From: UBA7359 sp963976795
Lineage (GTDB): Bacteria; Pseudomonadota; Gammaproteobacteria; Eutrophobiales; Eutrophobiaceae
Reading direction: 5' to 3'
Length of the DNA: 34,747 nt
Assembly: GCA_963976795.1 (NCBI GenBank)
Contig: CAXBLT010000020.1
Coordinates: 1-34,747 of the forward strand
This document shows positions 6,909-15,776 of the stretch, piece by piece; the first letter of the stretch is position 1, and every line of letters begins with the position of its first letter. A program made the position numbers and the translations under genes. The notes below the pieces were generated by a model. The model had not been told where the DNA came from. It did no database searches and saw only the letters and a list, made by a program, of their open reading frames with translations.

Positions 6909-9215
6909 GTGTCGCAGGCATCACGTAAACAAAAAGAAAGCAAACCCATCTCAGATCATGTGGTTACCAATGTAAGAGAAGTATTGGTTTTTGCTTCTTT
7001 AATAATTGCAATTTTTCTATTCCTCGCATTATTCAGCTACCATCCCGACGATCCAGGTTGGTCGCACTCGGTTACGGCAAATGACGTTCATAATAGTGTC
7101 GGTGCTGTAGGTGCCTGGATCGCGGATATCATGCTCTATGTCTTTGGTTATTTTGGTTATCTCTTTCCCGTTATGATATTGGTCAGTGGTTGGCGTTTAT
7201 TTCAATCAAGACGTAAACAAGAACCCATTAATCAACTTTTACTTTCCATTCGTGCTATTGGCATAGTTTTTGGCCTGATGGGTGGTTGCGGGATCGCGTG
7301 GATGCATTTTTATGCGGGAAATGCACTTCCTTACGAAGTGAGAGGTGCAGGCGGCATATTAGGAGATGCGATTGGCACCATCTTGTTATCTGCAACTGGT
7401 GAAATAGGAAGCACCTTGTTGATGTTGGCCATGTTAATGATTGGCTTAACCTTATACACCGGCTTATCCTGGGTACGTCTAATGGATTCAACAGGACATT
7501 TTACCTTAATTTCTATAGCTGCATTACGAACAAGGGTAGCTTCGTTTAAAGATGAAGCTGAAGGACGTCGTGTCAAAAAAGATCGTGAGCATATATTTAA
7601 GCAGGAACAGGAGATAGTTGAGCAAAGGATTCCCCCGAAAATCGAACCTGTCAGGCATGAGATTCAGCCGGGTATTCGTGCCGTGAAGGAAAAGCAGGAA
7701 AACTTGTTCGAACCACCTGCTGAAACAGCGCTACCGCCATTAAGTTTACTTGATGAACCTCCACCGAAGAAAACCCAATATTCAAAGGAAGCATTAGAAG
7801 CGATATCAAGACAAGTCGAATTAAAGTTAAAAGATTTTGGTGTAACAGTAGAAGTTGTCGCTGTGCATCCTGGCCCGGTTATTACTCGCTTTGAATTAGA
7901 CCCTGCGCCCGGTGTAAAGGGCAGTCAGATAATTAATCTTTCTAAAGATTTGGCACGATCTTTAGCGGTTATCAGTGTTCGTGTTGTCGATGTCATACCC
8001 GGAAAACCCTATATCGGGCTGGAGATTCCAAACGAAAACCGTGAACTCGTCACCTTGGGTGAAATATTAAACACCAAGGAATATGAGTCAGTTAAGTCTC
8101 CAATGGTACTGGCATTAGGTAAAGATATCAGTGGTAAACCGATCGTGACAGACTTGGGTAAGATGCCGCATTTATTAGTTGCAGGGACAACAGGATCCGG
8201 AAAATCGGTTGCCTTGAATGCCATGATCCTGAGTTTGCTCTATAAAGCAACGGCAATGGAAGTTCGCTTGATAATGATCGACCCGAAGATGCTTGAGCTA
8301 TCAGTATACGAGGGCATTCCAAATCTACTCGCGCCTGTCGTAACCGATATGAAAGAAGCAGCGAACGCTTTGCGTTGGTGTGTTGCTGAAATGGAACGAC
8401 GTTACAAATTAATGTCTGCACTTGGCGTTAGAAATATTACTGGATATAACAAAAAAGTCAGTGATGCGATTGCCAGTGGCAAGCCTATTCCTGATCCAAC
8501 TTATAAGCCTATCAGTGAAGATGATGAAATACGTTATTTAGAAAAACTACCATTTATTATCGTTATCATTGATGAATTGGCTGACATGATGATGACAGTC
8601 GGTAAAAAGGTAGAAGAACTAATTGCCAGACTTGCACAAAAGGCGAGGGCGGCTGGTGTACATTTAATATTAGCTACGCAAAGACCCTCGGTAGATGTTA
8701 TCACTGGTTTGATTAAAGCAAATGTTCCTACCCGAATAGCCTTTCAGGTTTCTTCAAAGATTGATTCAAGAACGATTCTGGATCAAATGGGCGCTGAGCA
8801 GTTACTAGGACACGGCGACATGTTGTATTTACCACCAGGCACAAGTTTACCTGAACGAGTTCATGGTGCATTTGTCTCAGATGAAGAAGTTCATAAAGTG
8901 GTTGATGACCTCAAGTCCAGAGGAACACCTGAATACATTGATGATATTTTACGTGGACCTTCTGAAGGTGGCGCAGACGCTATACCGGGACTTGATGCAC
9001 CAAGAGAAGACATGGACCCTCTTTATGACGAAGCAGTACGTATTGTTACCGAGACACGTAAGGCTTCAATTTCATATATACAAAGGAGGCTAAAAGTGGG
9101 TTATAACCGCGCAGCAAGAATTGTTGAAGAAATGGAAAACAGCGGTCTGGTTGGACCTCTAGAATCGAATGGTAGCCGAGAAATATTGGCTGCTCCGCCA
9201 CCACCTATTGATTAA
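6909..9215 (+). CDS. ftsK: DNA translocase FtsK
   Basis: FtsK is the septum-located motor that pumps chromosomal DNA toward dif and activates XerCD recombination, coordinating segregation with division. At 768 residues this is the short form, without the very long proline/glutamine linker of the E. coli protein. The N-terminal membrane domain has about four helices within residues 25-190. A charged linker spans about 210-290. The motor has Walker A GTTGSGKS at about 426-433 and Walker B IIVIIDEL at about 550-557. The C-terminal gamma winged helix (about 705-768, including SISYIQRRLKVGYNRAARIVE) is the KOPS-reading and XerD-contacting domain. The start is GTG at 6909 with AAAAAGGA upstream; the ATG at 6907 is in another frame. 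LolA follows 8 bp downstream. The window also holds a dif-like site and six KOPS octamers. Confidence 0.97.
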   Translation: MSQASRKQKESKPISDHVVTNVREVLVFASLIIAIFLFLALFSYHPDDPGWSHSVTANDVHNSVGAVGAWIADIMLYVFGYFGYLFPVMILVSGWRLFQSRRKQEPINQLLLSIRAIGIVFGLMGGCGIAWMHFYAGNALPYEVRGAGGILGDAIGTILLSATGEIGSTLLMLAMLMIGLTLYTGLSWVRLMDSTGHFTLISIAALRTRVASFKDEAEGRRVKKDREHIFKQEQEIVEQRIPPKIEPVRHEIQPGIRAVKEKQENLFEPPAETALPPLSLLDEPPPKKTQYSKEALEAISRQVELKLKDFGVTVEVVAVHPGPVITRFELDPAPGVKGSQIINLSKDLARSLAVISVRVVDVIPGKPYIGLEIPNENRELVTLGEILNTKEYESVKSPMVLALGKDISGKPIVTDLGKMPHLLVAGTTGSGKSVALNAMILSLLYKATAMEVRLIMIDPKMLELSVYEGIPNLLAPVVTDMKEAANALRWCVAEMERRYKLMSALGVRNITGYNKKVSDAIASGKPIPDPTYKPISEDDEIRYLEKLPFIIVIIDELADMMMTVGKKVEELIARLAQKARAAGVHLILATQRPSVDVITGLIKANVPTRIAFQVSSKIDSRTILDQMGAEQLLGHGDMLYLPPGTSLPERVHGAFVSDEEVHKVVDDLKSRGTPEYIDDILRGPSEGGADAIPGLDAPREDMDPLYDEAVRIVTETRKASISYIQRRLKVGYNRAARIVEEMENSGLVGPLESNGSREILAAPPPPID

Positions 9216-9223
9216 GTGCTCAT

Positions 9224-9868
9224 ATGTTTAATTACAAAATACTTTTCTTTATTATTTTTTACATTTCAAGTTGTACTTTTGTCTATGCTGAGGAGCGAGT
9301 TGATCCGTTAAAAGTATTTCTTAAAGAGTTTGAAACCTTGCAAGCTGATTTTACCCAAACATTATTAAATGAGAATGGAGAACAACTCGAAAAAACGACA
9401 GGGACTTTATACTTACAACAACCTGGCAAGTTTAATTGGCACTATAAAGAACCCTATATTCAAAAAATAATAACAAATGGTGATGTGTTGTGGATTTATG
9501 ATGAAGATCTGGAGCAGCTTACTATCAGAAGGTTTGACAGCGAAATGATTGAAAAGACACCAGCTGCAATTATCCTGGGCAATTCAAGATTGGAACAACA
9601 TTTTGTTCAGGTAGACCTGGGTAATATAGAAGGTTTTAACTGGGTGGAATTAACACCGCGTGATTTAGAAGCGCAATATAAAAGTATTCGTATTGGTTTT
9701 GACGTAAAGCGTCTTGGCATGATGATTATTGCTGATAATCTGGGGCAAACAACGCGTATTGATTTTAATAATGCAAATAAAAATACAAAATTAACACCCG
9801 AACTTTTTAATTTTGAAACTCCGGAAGGTGTTGATGTAATAGATGAAAGGTTGATAAATAATAATTAA
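9224..9868 (+). CDS. lolA: Outer-membrane lipoprotein carrier protein LolA
   Basis: LolA is the periplasmic chaperone that accepts lipoproteins released by LolCDE and hands them to LolB at the outer membrane. The 214-residue protein starts with a signal peptide (hydrophobic core about residues 6-18, cleavage near VYAEE). The mature part has the family features ETLQADFTQTLLNENGE, a GTLYLQQPGKFNWHYKEPY strand pair, VLWIYDEDLEQLTIR and a C-terminal LFNFETPEGVDVIDE. The length is normal for the family. It is 8 bp after ftsK and likely co-transcribed with it; a 182-bp gap separates it from rarA. The ftsK-lolA-rarA-serS order is conserved across gammaproteobacteria, which supports the call. Confidence 0.95.
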   Translation: MFNYKILFFIIFYISSCTFVYAEERVDPLKVFLKEFETLQADFTQTLLNENGEQLEKTTGTLYLQQPGKFNWHYKEPYIQKIITNGDVLWIYDEDLEQLTIRRFDSEMIEKTPAAIILGNSRLEQHFVQVDLGNIEGFNWVELTPRDLEAQYKSIRIGFDVKRLGMMIIADNLGQTTRIDFNNANKNTKLTPELFNFETPEGVDVIDERLINNN

Positions 9869-10050
9869 TTCAACTTTAATTATGAATTGATATTTGAATG
9901 GACAACTCGTGACATGTTCTGTTTATCTTCTTTTCAGCGGTCTTAATGATTAAAAAGCCCTGAAATCACAGTATGTGGTTTAAATGATATACTGCGCGTT
10001 TTAGCATAAACACGATTTAACTTACCTGTATAAAAGACTCCCATTAGGTC

Positions 10051-11364
10051 ATGATAAACGACACAGATTACCGGCCTCTTGCTGACCGTATGCGACCCGC
10101 AACGATCGAAGCCTATATTGGCCAGGAGCATATCTTAGGTGAAAACAAACCGTTACGATTAGCAATAGAACAAGGACGACTGCATTCGATGGTCTTTTGG
10201 GGTCCTCCAGGAACAGGTAAAACCACTCTTGCGCGATTAATTACTAAATCATGCGACGCTCAATTCCTGTCTGTTTCTGCTGTTTTAAGTGGCGTAAAAG
10301 ATATCCGTGCTGCTATCGAACAAGCAAAACAATACCGAGAGGTTTATCATAAGGAAACCGTGCTTTTTGTCGACGAAGTACATCGGTTTAATAAATCGCA
10401 GCAAGATGCCTTTTTACCCTATGTCGAAGACGGCACCATTACCTTCATAGGTGCGACCACTGAGAACCCCTCATTTGAATTAAATAACGCATTGTTGTCA
10501 CGCGTCCGTGTTTATGTCTTAAAGTCACTAGCCACAGAGAGCATTAAAAATATTTTACAATCAGCATTAGTTGATAATGAGATAGGCCTTGGTCATTTGG
10601 GCCTAACGCTTGATGATGATGCCACTAGTAAACTGGCAGAAGTTGCCGATGGTGATGCCAGACGTGCGCTAAATCTTCTTGAAATTGCCTCTGATCTGGC
10701 AGAAGAAAAGATGATCACAGAAACCTTATTAAATGAAGTATTGGTCGATGGTTCCTTACGACGTTTTGATAAAGGTGGCGAAGCTTTTTATGACCAGATC
10801 TCTGCTTTACATAAATCCGTACGCGGTTCTAATCCAGATGCTGCACTCTATTGGTTTGTCAGAATGATCGATGGTGGTTGCGACCCTTTCTATGTTGCGC
10901 GTCGTGTGGTCAGAATGGCGTCAGAAGATATTGGCAATGCGGATCCCCGTGGTTTGAGGTTAGCCTTAGACGCATGGGAAACGCAAGAACGGCTGGGTTC
11001 CCCAGAAGGTGAATTAGCAATAGCGCAAGCCATTATTTATCTTGCATGCGCGGCGAAGAGTAATGCTGTTTATACAGCGTTTAATACCGCGATGCAGGAT
11101 GTCAAACAATCTGATTCTAAAGAGGTTCCTTTACATCTACGTAATGCACCGACGAAACTAATGAAGTCTCTTGATTACGGTAAAGACTATCGCTATGCAC
11201 ATAATGAGATTGATGCTTATGTCGCAGGCGAACAATATTTTCCTGAGGATATGGAAGAAAAAACGTATTATCATCCGGTTAGTCGAGGTTTAGAAATCAA
11301 GATTTCTGAAAAATTATCGATGCTGAGAGAACAAGATAAAACGGCAAGAAAAAATAAATCATGA
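10051..11364 (+). CDS. rarA: Replication-associated recombination protein A (MgsA/RarA AAA+ ATPase)
   Basis: RarA is an AAA+ ATPase related to clamp loaders that acts at stalled replication forks. The 437 residues carry the N-terminal LADRMRPATIEAYIGQEHIL, Walker A GPPGTGKTT at about 51-59, Walker B VLFVDEVHRFNKSQQDAFLP around 104-123, sensor 1 GATTENPSFELN, and the C-terminal oligomerisation region with the conserved GGCDPFYVARRVVRMASEDIGNADP. The length is typical. The stop overlaps the crcB start (ATGA at 11361-11364). A candidate -10 box TATACT at 9988-9993 in the upstream gap has only a poor -35 partner. I saw no hairpin between lolA and rarA. Confidence 0.96.
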   Translation: MINDTDYRPLADRMRPATIEAYIGQEHILGENKPLRLAIEQGRLHSMVFWGPPGTGKTTLARLITKSCDAQFLSVSAVLSGVKDIRAAIEQAKQYREVYHKETVLFVDEVHRFNKSQQDAFLPYVEDGTITFIGATTENPSFELNNALLSRVRVYVLKSLATESIKNILQSALVDNEIGLGHLGLTLDDDATSKLAEVADGDARRALNLLEIASDLAEEKMITETLLNEVLVDGSLRRFDKGGEAFYDQISALHKSVRGSNPDAALYWFVRMIDGGCDPFYVARRVVRMASEDIGNADPRGLRLALDAWETQERLGSPEGELAIAQAIIYLACAAKSNAVYTAFNTAMQDVKQSDSKEVPLHLRNAPTKLMKSLDYGKDYRYAHNEIDAYVAGEQYFPEDMEEKTYYHPVSRGLEIKISEKLSMLREQDKTARKNKS

Positions 11365-11741
11365 TGCATTTAATATCAATCGCAGCGGGTGGTGCACTAG
11401 GTGCTTTGCTGCGCTACGGTTTTTCGACCAGCACACATTATTTCCTTGGCAAAGGCTTCCCTTATGGTACTTTGCTTGTCAATGTACTGGGATCATTTAT
11501 TCTTGGCATTGTTTTCGTCTTCATGGTTGAACGAGGGGAGTTGTCAGAGGAATGGCGCGCATTTTTAGTGATAGGTTTATTAGGTGCGTTTACTACTTTC
11601 TCAACGTTTTCTTTCGAAACAATAAGTTTAGTTGAAACCGGTGAGACACTTAAAGCAGGATTAAATATCATAGTCTCAGTAGTCTTATGCCTATGTGTTT
11701 GTTGGCTTGGAATATTGCTTGCCAGACAAACAAGTCTTTGA
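11361..11741 (+). CDS. crcB: Fluoride exporter CrcB/Fluc
   Basis: CrcB proteins form dual-topology dimeric channels that let fluoride leave the cell. The 126-residue, four-helix protein has the family motifs GGALGALLRYG (about 11-21), YGTLLVNVLGSFILGI with the conserved Asn, and GLLGAFTTFSTFSFE with the Phe/Thr-rich pore segment. Only one copy is present, as expected for homodimers. It is inserted between rarA and serS with a 4-bp overlap upstream and 27 bp downstream, an arrangement also known from pseudomonads. There is no room for a fluoride riboswitch directly upstream, so it is probably expressed constitutively with the operon. A second ATG at 11364 is an alternative start. Confidence 0.94.
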   Translation: MMHLISIAAGGALGALLRYGFSTSTHYFLGKGFPYGTLLVNVLGSFILGIVFVFMVERGELSEEWRAFLVIGLLGAFTTFSTFSFETISLVETGETLKAGLNIIVSVVLCLCVCWLGILLARQTSL

Positions 11742-11768
11742 ACATCAGTTGCAGGAAAACTTTTTATT

Positions 11769-13043
11769 ATGTTAGACCCACAATTATTACGTAATGATCT
11801 TGATAATGTTGCTATTGCATTAAAAAAACGCAATATGACTCTAGATGTCCAAGTGATAAGGAATCTTGAAGAAAAACGTAAATCAATTCAGGTTAAAACC
11901 GAAGAACTTCAAGCCTTACGTAATTCAAAATCAAAAGAGATCGGACAATTAAAATCAAAAGGAAACGATGCTCAAACAGTCATGGATGAGGTTGCGAACA
12001 TCAAACAACAATTAGATGAAAGTACAGTCGCATTAGATGTGGTTCAAGAAAATCTAAATGAAATTATTACAGGCATCCCCAATATCCCTCATGAGTCAGT
12101 GCCAACTGGTTCAACAGAAGATGACAATGAAGAAGTAAGGCAGTGGGGTACTCCAAGGACGTTTGATTTCGACCCCAAAGATCATGTTGATTTAGGTGAG
12201 ACATTAGGATTAATTGATTTTGAAACGGCGACAAAGATTACCAGTTCCCGTTTTGTGGTAATGCATCGTGGCATAGCAAAACTACATAGAGCGATTATTC
12301 AATTAATGCTGGACACACATAGTGATGAACATGGATATGATGAAATCAACGTTCCTTATTTGGTTAATGCCGATAGTTGTCGAGGCACAGGCCAGTTACC
12401 CAAATTTGAAGAAGACTTATTTCACATTAAAGAGCACGGACTGTATCTCATCCCGACAGCAGAAGTTCCGGTAACCAATATTGCTCGCGAAGAAATAATC
12501 AGCAGTGACGACCTACCTAAGAAGTATGTTTGTCATTCACCTTGTTTCAGGAGTGAAGCTGGATCTTATGGAAAAGATACAAGAGGCATGATTCGTCAGC
12601 ACCAGTTTGAAAAAGTGGAGATGGTGCAGTTGGTGAGACCAGAGACCTCATATGCTGTATTAGAAGAATTAACCGGACATGCAGAAAACATCTTGCAAAA
12701 GCTGGAGTTACCTTATCGTGTGGTCACTTTATGTGGTGGTGATTTAGGGTTCTCTGCGGCAAAGACCTATGACATCGAAGTCTGGTTGCCTGGGCAGAAT
12801 AAATACAGAGAGATATCATCTTGTAGTAATTTCGAAGCCTTTCAAGCGCGGCGCATGAAAGCACGTTGGCGCAATCCTGACACAAATAAACCAGAATTGT
12901 TACATACTTTAAATGCTTCTGGTTTGGCTGTGGGGAGAACTTTGATAGCCGTAATGGAAAATTATCAAGATAAGGACGGAAACATCATGATTCCGGAAGT
13001 ACTGCGTCCTTATATGAATAATAAGGCAGTTATTAGTAAGTAA
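11769..13043 (+). CDS. serS: Seryl-tRNA synthetase
   Basis: SerS charges tRNA-Ser, and tRNA-Sec where that exists, with serine in the cytoplasm. The 424-residue class II synthetase has the N-terminal long coiled-coil arm that grips the tRNA variable arm (about residues 28-105, including LEEKRKSIQVKTEELQALR). The catalytic domain shows motif 2 as FRSEAGSYGKDTRGMIRQHQ, a conserved EISSCSNFEAFQARR block and motif 3 GLAVGRTLIAVMENYQ. The length and order are normal. It ends the ftsK-to-serS run and converges with marC after 24 bp, with no obvious hairpin terminator between them. Confidence 0.97.
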   Translation: MLDPQLLRNDLDNVAIALKKRNMTLDVQVIRNLEEKRKSIQVKTEELQALRNSKSKEIGQLKSKGNDAQTVMDEVANIKQQLDESTVALDVVQENLNEIITGIPNIPHESVPTGSTEDDNEEVRQWGTPRTFDFDPKDHVDLGETLGLIDFETATKITSSRFVVMHRGIAKLHRAIIQLMLDTHSDEHGYDEINVPYLVNADSCRGTGQLPKFEEDLFHIKEHGLYLIPTAEVPVTNIAREEIISSDDLPKKYVCHSPCFRSEAGSYGKDTRGMIRQHQFEKVEMVQLVRPETSYAVLEELTGHAENILQKLELPYRVVTLCGGDLGFSAAKTYDIEVWLPGQNKYREISSCSNFEAFQARRMKARWRNPDTNKPELLHTLNASGLAVGRTLIAVMENYQDKDGNIMIPEVLRPYMNNKAVISK

Positions 13044-13067
13044 CGCCTGCTTGCAGCATTGATTTAT

Positions 13068-13682
13068 TCATGCCGCTGGTTGAATCCATTGCCCGATACC
13101 AAGGGCATTCATGACGAGTTCTACAGACAGCGCGGCCAAAATCATACCCATCACTCGAGTCAGTATAGAAGCGCCTGCTGTCCCGATAATTTTAATTATT
13201 CTCTCGGAAAGTAAAAGCAGTATGAGCGTGACTGCAAGCACGAGGAGCATTATTAGTGCGGTGGCAATCTGCACAGTTACCGGGTGGATGTGGTTATCGG
13301 TGAGAAGAATCACCGCCAGTATCGCCCCCGGCGTGGCAGTTGCCGGAATAGCTAACGGGAAAACCGCCATGTCGTGTTCAGGCTCTTTTTTTGTCTGCGG
13401 AGAATCGGAACTGAAAATCATTTGCAGCCCGAAAAGAAATAGAATGATTCCCCCAGCAAGTTGGAAGGAAACTAAACGAATGCCCATCGCGCTTAGTAGA
13501 ATCTGGCCTATCAGGATTGACCCAATTAAGATCACGGCAGCATATGCAATGGCTTTAAATGCTGTGCGCCTACGATCGGCAGGAGACAAACCTGCTGTTA
13601 AGGCTGCAAACAGCGCCATGGTTCCGATAGGATCAATCGTCGCCCAGATGATGAGAGTATCCTGGGTAAGTTTTTCAATCAT
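13068..13682 (-). CDS. MarC family integral membrane protein
   Basis: The 204-residue protein has six predicted membrane helices and the MarC/YhgN/YchE family signature: the N-terminal IIWATIDPIGTMALFAALTAG, the central FQLAGGIILFLFGLQMIF, FPLAIPATATPGAILAVILL and the C-terminal ILTRVMGMILAALSVELVMN. The two halves look like an inverted repeat, each with a conserved polar helix-break (DPIG and PATATPG). The transported substrate of this family is not established; the old link with multiple antibiotic resistance was disproved. The gene stands alone, convergent with serS, and upstream of it is a 244-bp region that includes the SWIB terminator. Confidence 0.9.
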   Translation of the reverse strand: MIEKLTQDTLIIWATIDPIGTMALFAALTAGLSPADRRRTAFKAIAYAAVILIGSILIGQILLSAMGIRLVSFQLAGGIILFLFGLQMIFSSDSPQTKKEPEHDMAVFPLAIPATATPGAILAVILLTDNHIHPVTVQIATALIMLLVLAVTLILLLLSERIIKIIGTAGASILTRVMGMILAALSVELVMNALGIGQWIQPAA

Positions 13683-13871
13683 GCTATTCCTCTGGCAATG
13701 AGCCTTATCTAGATGCTATGGAGCTCACTTTGTTCGTTAATCTGTTATAGGAAATATGATGAGAACATCATTGTTTTCACTAAAGTAGACTAGTGATATA
13801 AACAATAGTTATTATTTATTTTGGCTATTTGAAGTAAAAATAGAAATACCACAAGTCTATAGATGTAAAAG

Positions 13872-13900
13872 TGAAAAAAAACGCCCGAGTAGGGCGTTTT
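13872..13900 (-). terminator. Rho-independent terminator of the SWIB gene
   Basis: On the minus strand ACGCCC, loop TACTC, and GGGCGT are followed directly by eight T. It sits about 30 bp past the stop of the SWIB gene. On the + strand the same hairpin is followed by TTTTATTTT, but no + gene precedes it. Confidence 0.85.
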
Positions 13901-13926
13901 TATTTTCATACCCTAAAAAGAAAAAC

Positions 13927-14253
13927 TTATTCTATATTGGCACCAACAACAGCCGCCATTTGCATCATGTCGATAGTTTCGCCTTCTTTCAGTTGCGTCA
14001 GGTCTGTTAACTTGCCTGATTTACTGGTTGATTTTGTATTCTTGAATACAGGAAGTAAATTAGCGTCAGCCACTATAAATTTACCTGCATTTTCTGCTTT
14101 ACCATTCGCCGTCTTTGTTTGAAGCTTGTTTGCTTTAATATAATCCCACAATTTTTTAGTAATTTCAGTTCTAGGAAGCTCCGTTTCCCCAAGCAAGCCT
14201 GCTAGATCGCTTTTTAACTTCACTGGTTTACTCAAACCTTTTGCTTCTGCCAT
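13927..14253 (-). CDS. SWIB/MDM2-domain protein
   Basis: The 108-residue protein is one SWIB/MDM2-like domain preceded by a 12-residue tail. Matching features are the helix with LAGLLGETELPRTEITKKLWDYIKANKLQ, a variable loop (TKTANGKAENAGKFIV) and the ADANLLPVF segment. C-terminal residues about 85-108 (LTQLKEGETIDMMQMAAVV) are an added helix. SWIB domains are best known in eukaryotic SWI/SNF complexes and at the C-terminus of chlamydial topoisomerase I; stand-alone bacterial copies occur and have no settled role, with chromatin or DNA association proposed. It is cytoplasmic. It lies 100 bp downstream of pntB and has its own strong terminator. A chlamydial-type topoisomerase fusion is not seen here. 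Confidence 0.85.
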   Translation of the reverse strand: MAEAKGLSKPVKLKSDLAGLLGETELPRTEITKKLWDYIKANKLQTKTANGKAENAGKFIVADANLLPVFKNTKSTSKSGKLTDLTQLKEGETIDMMQMAAVVGANIE

Positions 14254-14353
14254 ATTTTACTCCTTTATTTAGTAATAATTTGTTATCAACTAACAAGCGC
14301 CCAACAAAGGGCCTCTTGATTAATTGCTATAAAAGCATGAGAACAGCACCAAA

Positions 14354-15766
14354 CTATTCAGATTTAATTGCTTTTAATACGGCATCCAGACTTTCTTTCG
14401 CATCGCCAAAATACATACGTGTATTTTCCTTAAAGAAAAGTGGGTTCTGGACACCAGCGTAACCTGTCGCCATACCGCGTTTTAAGACAATAGTCGTTGC
14501 CCCTTTCCAGCATTCCAATACAGGCATGCCTGCGATAGGACTGTTTGGATCATCCAGAGCAGATGGGTTCACGATATCATTTGCACCGATAATGACAGAA
14601 ACATCTATATCCGGAAAGTCATCGTTTATCTCGTCCATCTCAAACACGATGTCATATGGTACTTTTGCTTCGGCAAGCAACACGTTCATGTGTCCAGGCA
14701 TACGACCTGCAACGGGGTGAATGCCAAAACGGACATTGATTTTTTTGTCACGCAGCGCCTTGGTAATTTCATTCACCGTGTGCTGAGCTTGCGCAACGGC
14801 CATACCGTAGCCAGGAATAATCATGACTTCTTTAGCATCTAGTAACAGATCAGTGACTTCATCGGTTTCTATTGCGACAACTTCGCCTTGTTCTTCATCA
14901 GAACCTGAAGATGCTGCTCCTGAAGTTGTGCCAAAGCCACCTGCGATTACGGAAATGAAGTTTCGGTTCATTGCACGACACATGATGTAACTTAGAATGG
15001 CGCCACTACTACCGACCAGTGCACCAACGACGATTAGCAAATCGTTCGATAACATAAATCCGGTTGCTGATGCTGCCCAGCCTGAATAACTGTTCAACAT
15101 AGAAACGACTACGGGCATATCTGCGCCACCAATAGCCATAACCATGTGTACACCAAAGGCGAGGGCGATCAGGGTCATAATCAACAATGGAAGGGTTCCG
15201 CCACCTGTTTCTGCCTGATGGACAAAGACTGTGCATAACCAAATCGTGGCAATCAATAAACCCAAGTTTAAGAAATGCCGTGCGGGTAATAATAGTGGGT
15301 TACCACCGATCTTACCGCTGAGTTTACCAAAGGCAATAATTGAACCTGAAAACGTTATTGCTCCAATCAAGATGCCGACATAAATTTCGACTTCATGTAT
15401 GACTTTTTCAGCGCCAACTAGAGATATGGTTTCATCCATGAAGTTGACGTAACCGACCAGTACCGCAGCTAAACCAACAAGACTGTGTAGAATGGCCACC
15501 AGTTCAGGCATCTGCGTCATTTCGACCTTTCTAGCCAATGTAATACCGACTGCTCCACCAACACCCATCATTACCGCAATGAGGATATAACTCATAGTGC
15601 CGCTGACTTCCGGACCAAAAACGGTGGCGACGATAGCTAACGTCATACCAATGATGCCGTAGAGATTGCCTCGACGTGCTGTTTCTTGATGACTTAATCC
15701 ACCCAAGGTCAGGATGAATAAAATAGTCGCTCCGATATATGATACTGTTACTAAACCTTCTGACAT
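14354..15766 (-). CDS. pntB: NAD(P) transhydrogenase subunit beta
   Basis: PntB is the membrane and NADP(H)-binding half of the proton-translocating transhydrogenase, which reduces NADP+ with NADH using the proton-motive force. The start at 15766 is preferred over the longer frame: it has AAGGGG as ribosome-binding site and lies 10 bp after the pntA stop, whereas the longer frame overlaps pntA. The 470 residues comprise eight to nine membrane helices (about 1-265) and a cytoplasmic NADP-binding domain with IIPGYGMAVAQAQHTVNEI, FGIHPVAGRMPGHMNVLLAEA, VIIGANDIVNP and a C-terminal KRGMATGYAGVQNPLFF. The length is normal (E. coli 462). Confidence 0.96.
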   Translation of the reverse strand: MSEGLVTVSYIGATILFILTLGGLSHQETARRGNLYGIIGMTLAIVATVFGPEVSGTMSYILIAVMMGVGGAVGITLARKVEMTQMPELVAILHSLVGLAAVLVGYVNFMDETISLVGAEKVIHEVEIYVGILIGAITFSGSIIAFGKLSGKIGGNPLLLPARHFLNLGLLIATIWLCTVFVHQAETGGGTLPLLIMTLIALAFGVHMVMAIGGADMPVVVSMLNSYSGWAASATGFMLSNDLLIVVGALVGSSGAILSYIMCRAMNRNFISVIAGGFGTTSGAASSGSDEEQGEVVAIETDEVTDLLLDAKEVMIIPGYGMAVAQAQHTVNEITKALRDKKINVRFGIHPVAGRMPGHMNVLLAEAKVPYDIVFEMDEINDDFPDIDVSVIIGANDIVNPSALDDPNSPIAGMPVLECWKGATTIVLKRGMATGYAGVQNPLFFKENTRMYFGDAKESLDAVLKAIKSE

Positions 15767-15776
15767 GATATACCCC

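Noticed and set aside
11240..11360. Possible fluoride riboswitch ahead of crcB
   Set aside because: crcB overlaps the rarA stop and the upstream sequence is rarA coding; no riboswitch-like pseudoknot region is free.
13111..13701. Long + strand ORF of 196 codons opposite marC
   Set aside because: It is the antisense shadow of marC; its translation is rich in Ser, Ile and Met and lacks any domain, while the minus frame matches the MarC family.
14290..14316. Sequence CTAACAAGCGCCCAAC and GGGCC before pntB resembles an attC left arm
   Set aside because: There is no matching right core within 120 bp and no cassette-like ORF, so the likeness to the integron sites is superficial.
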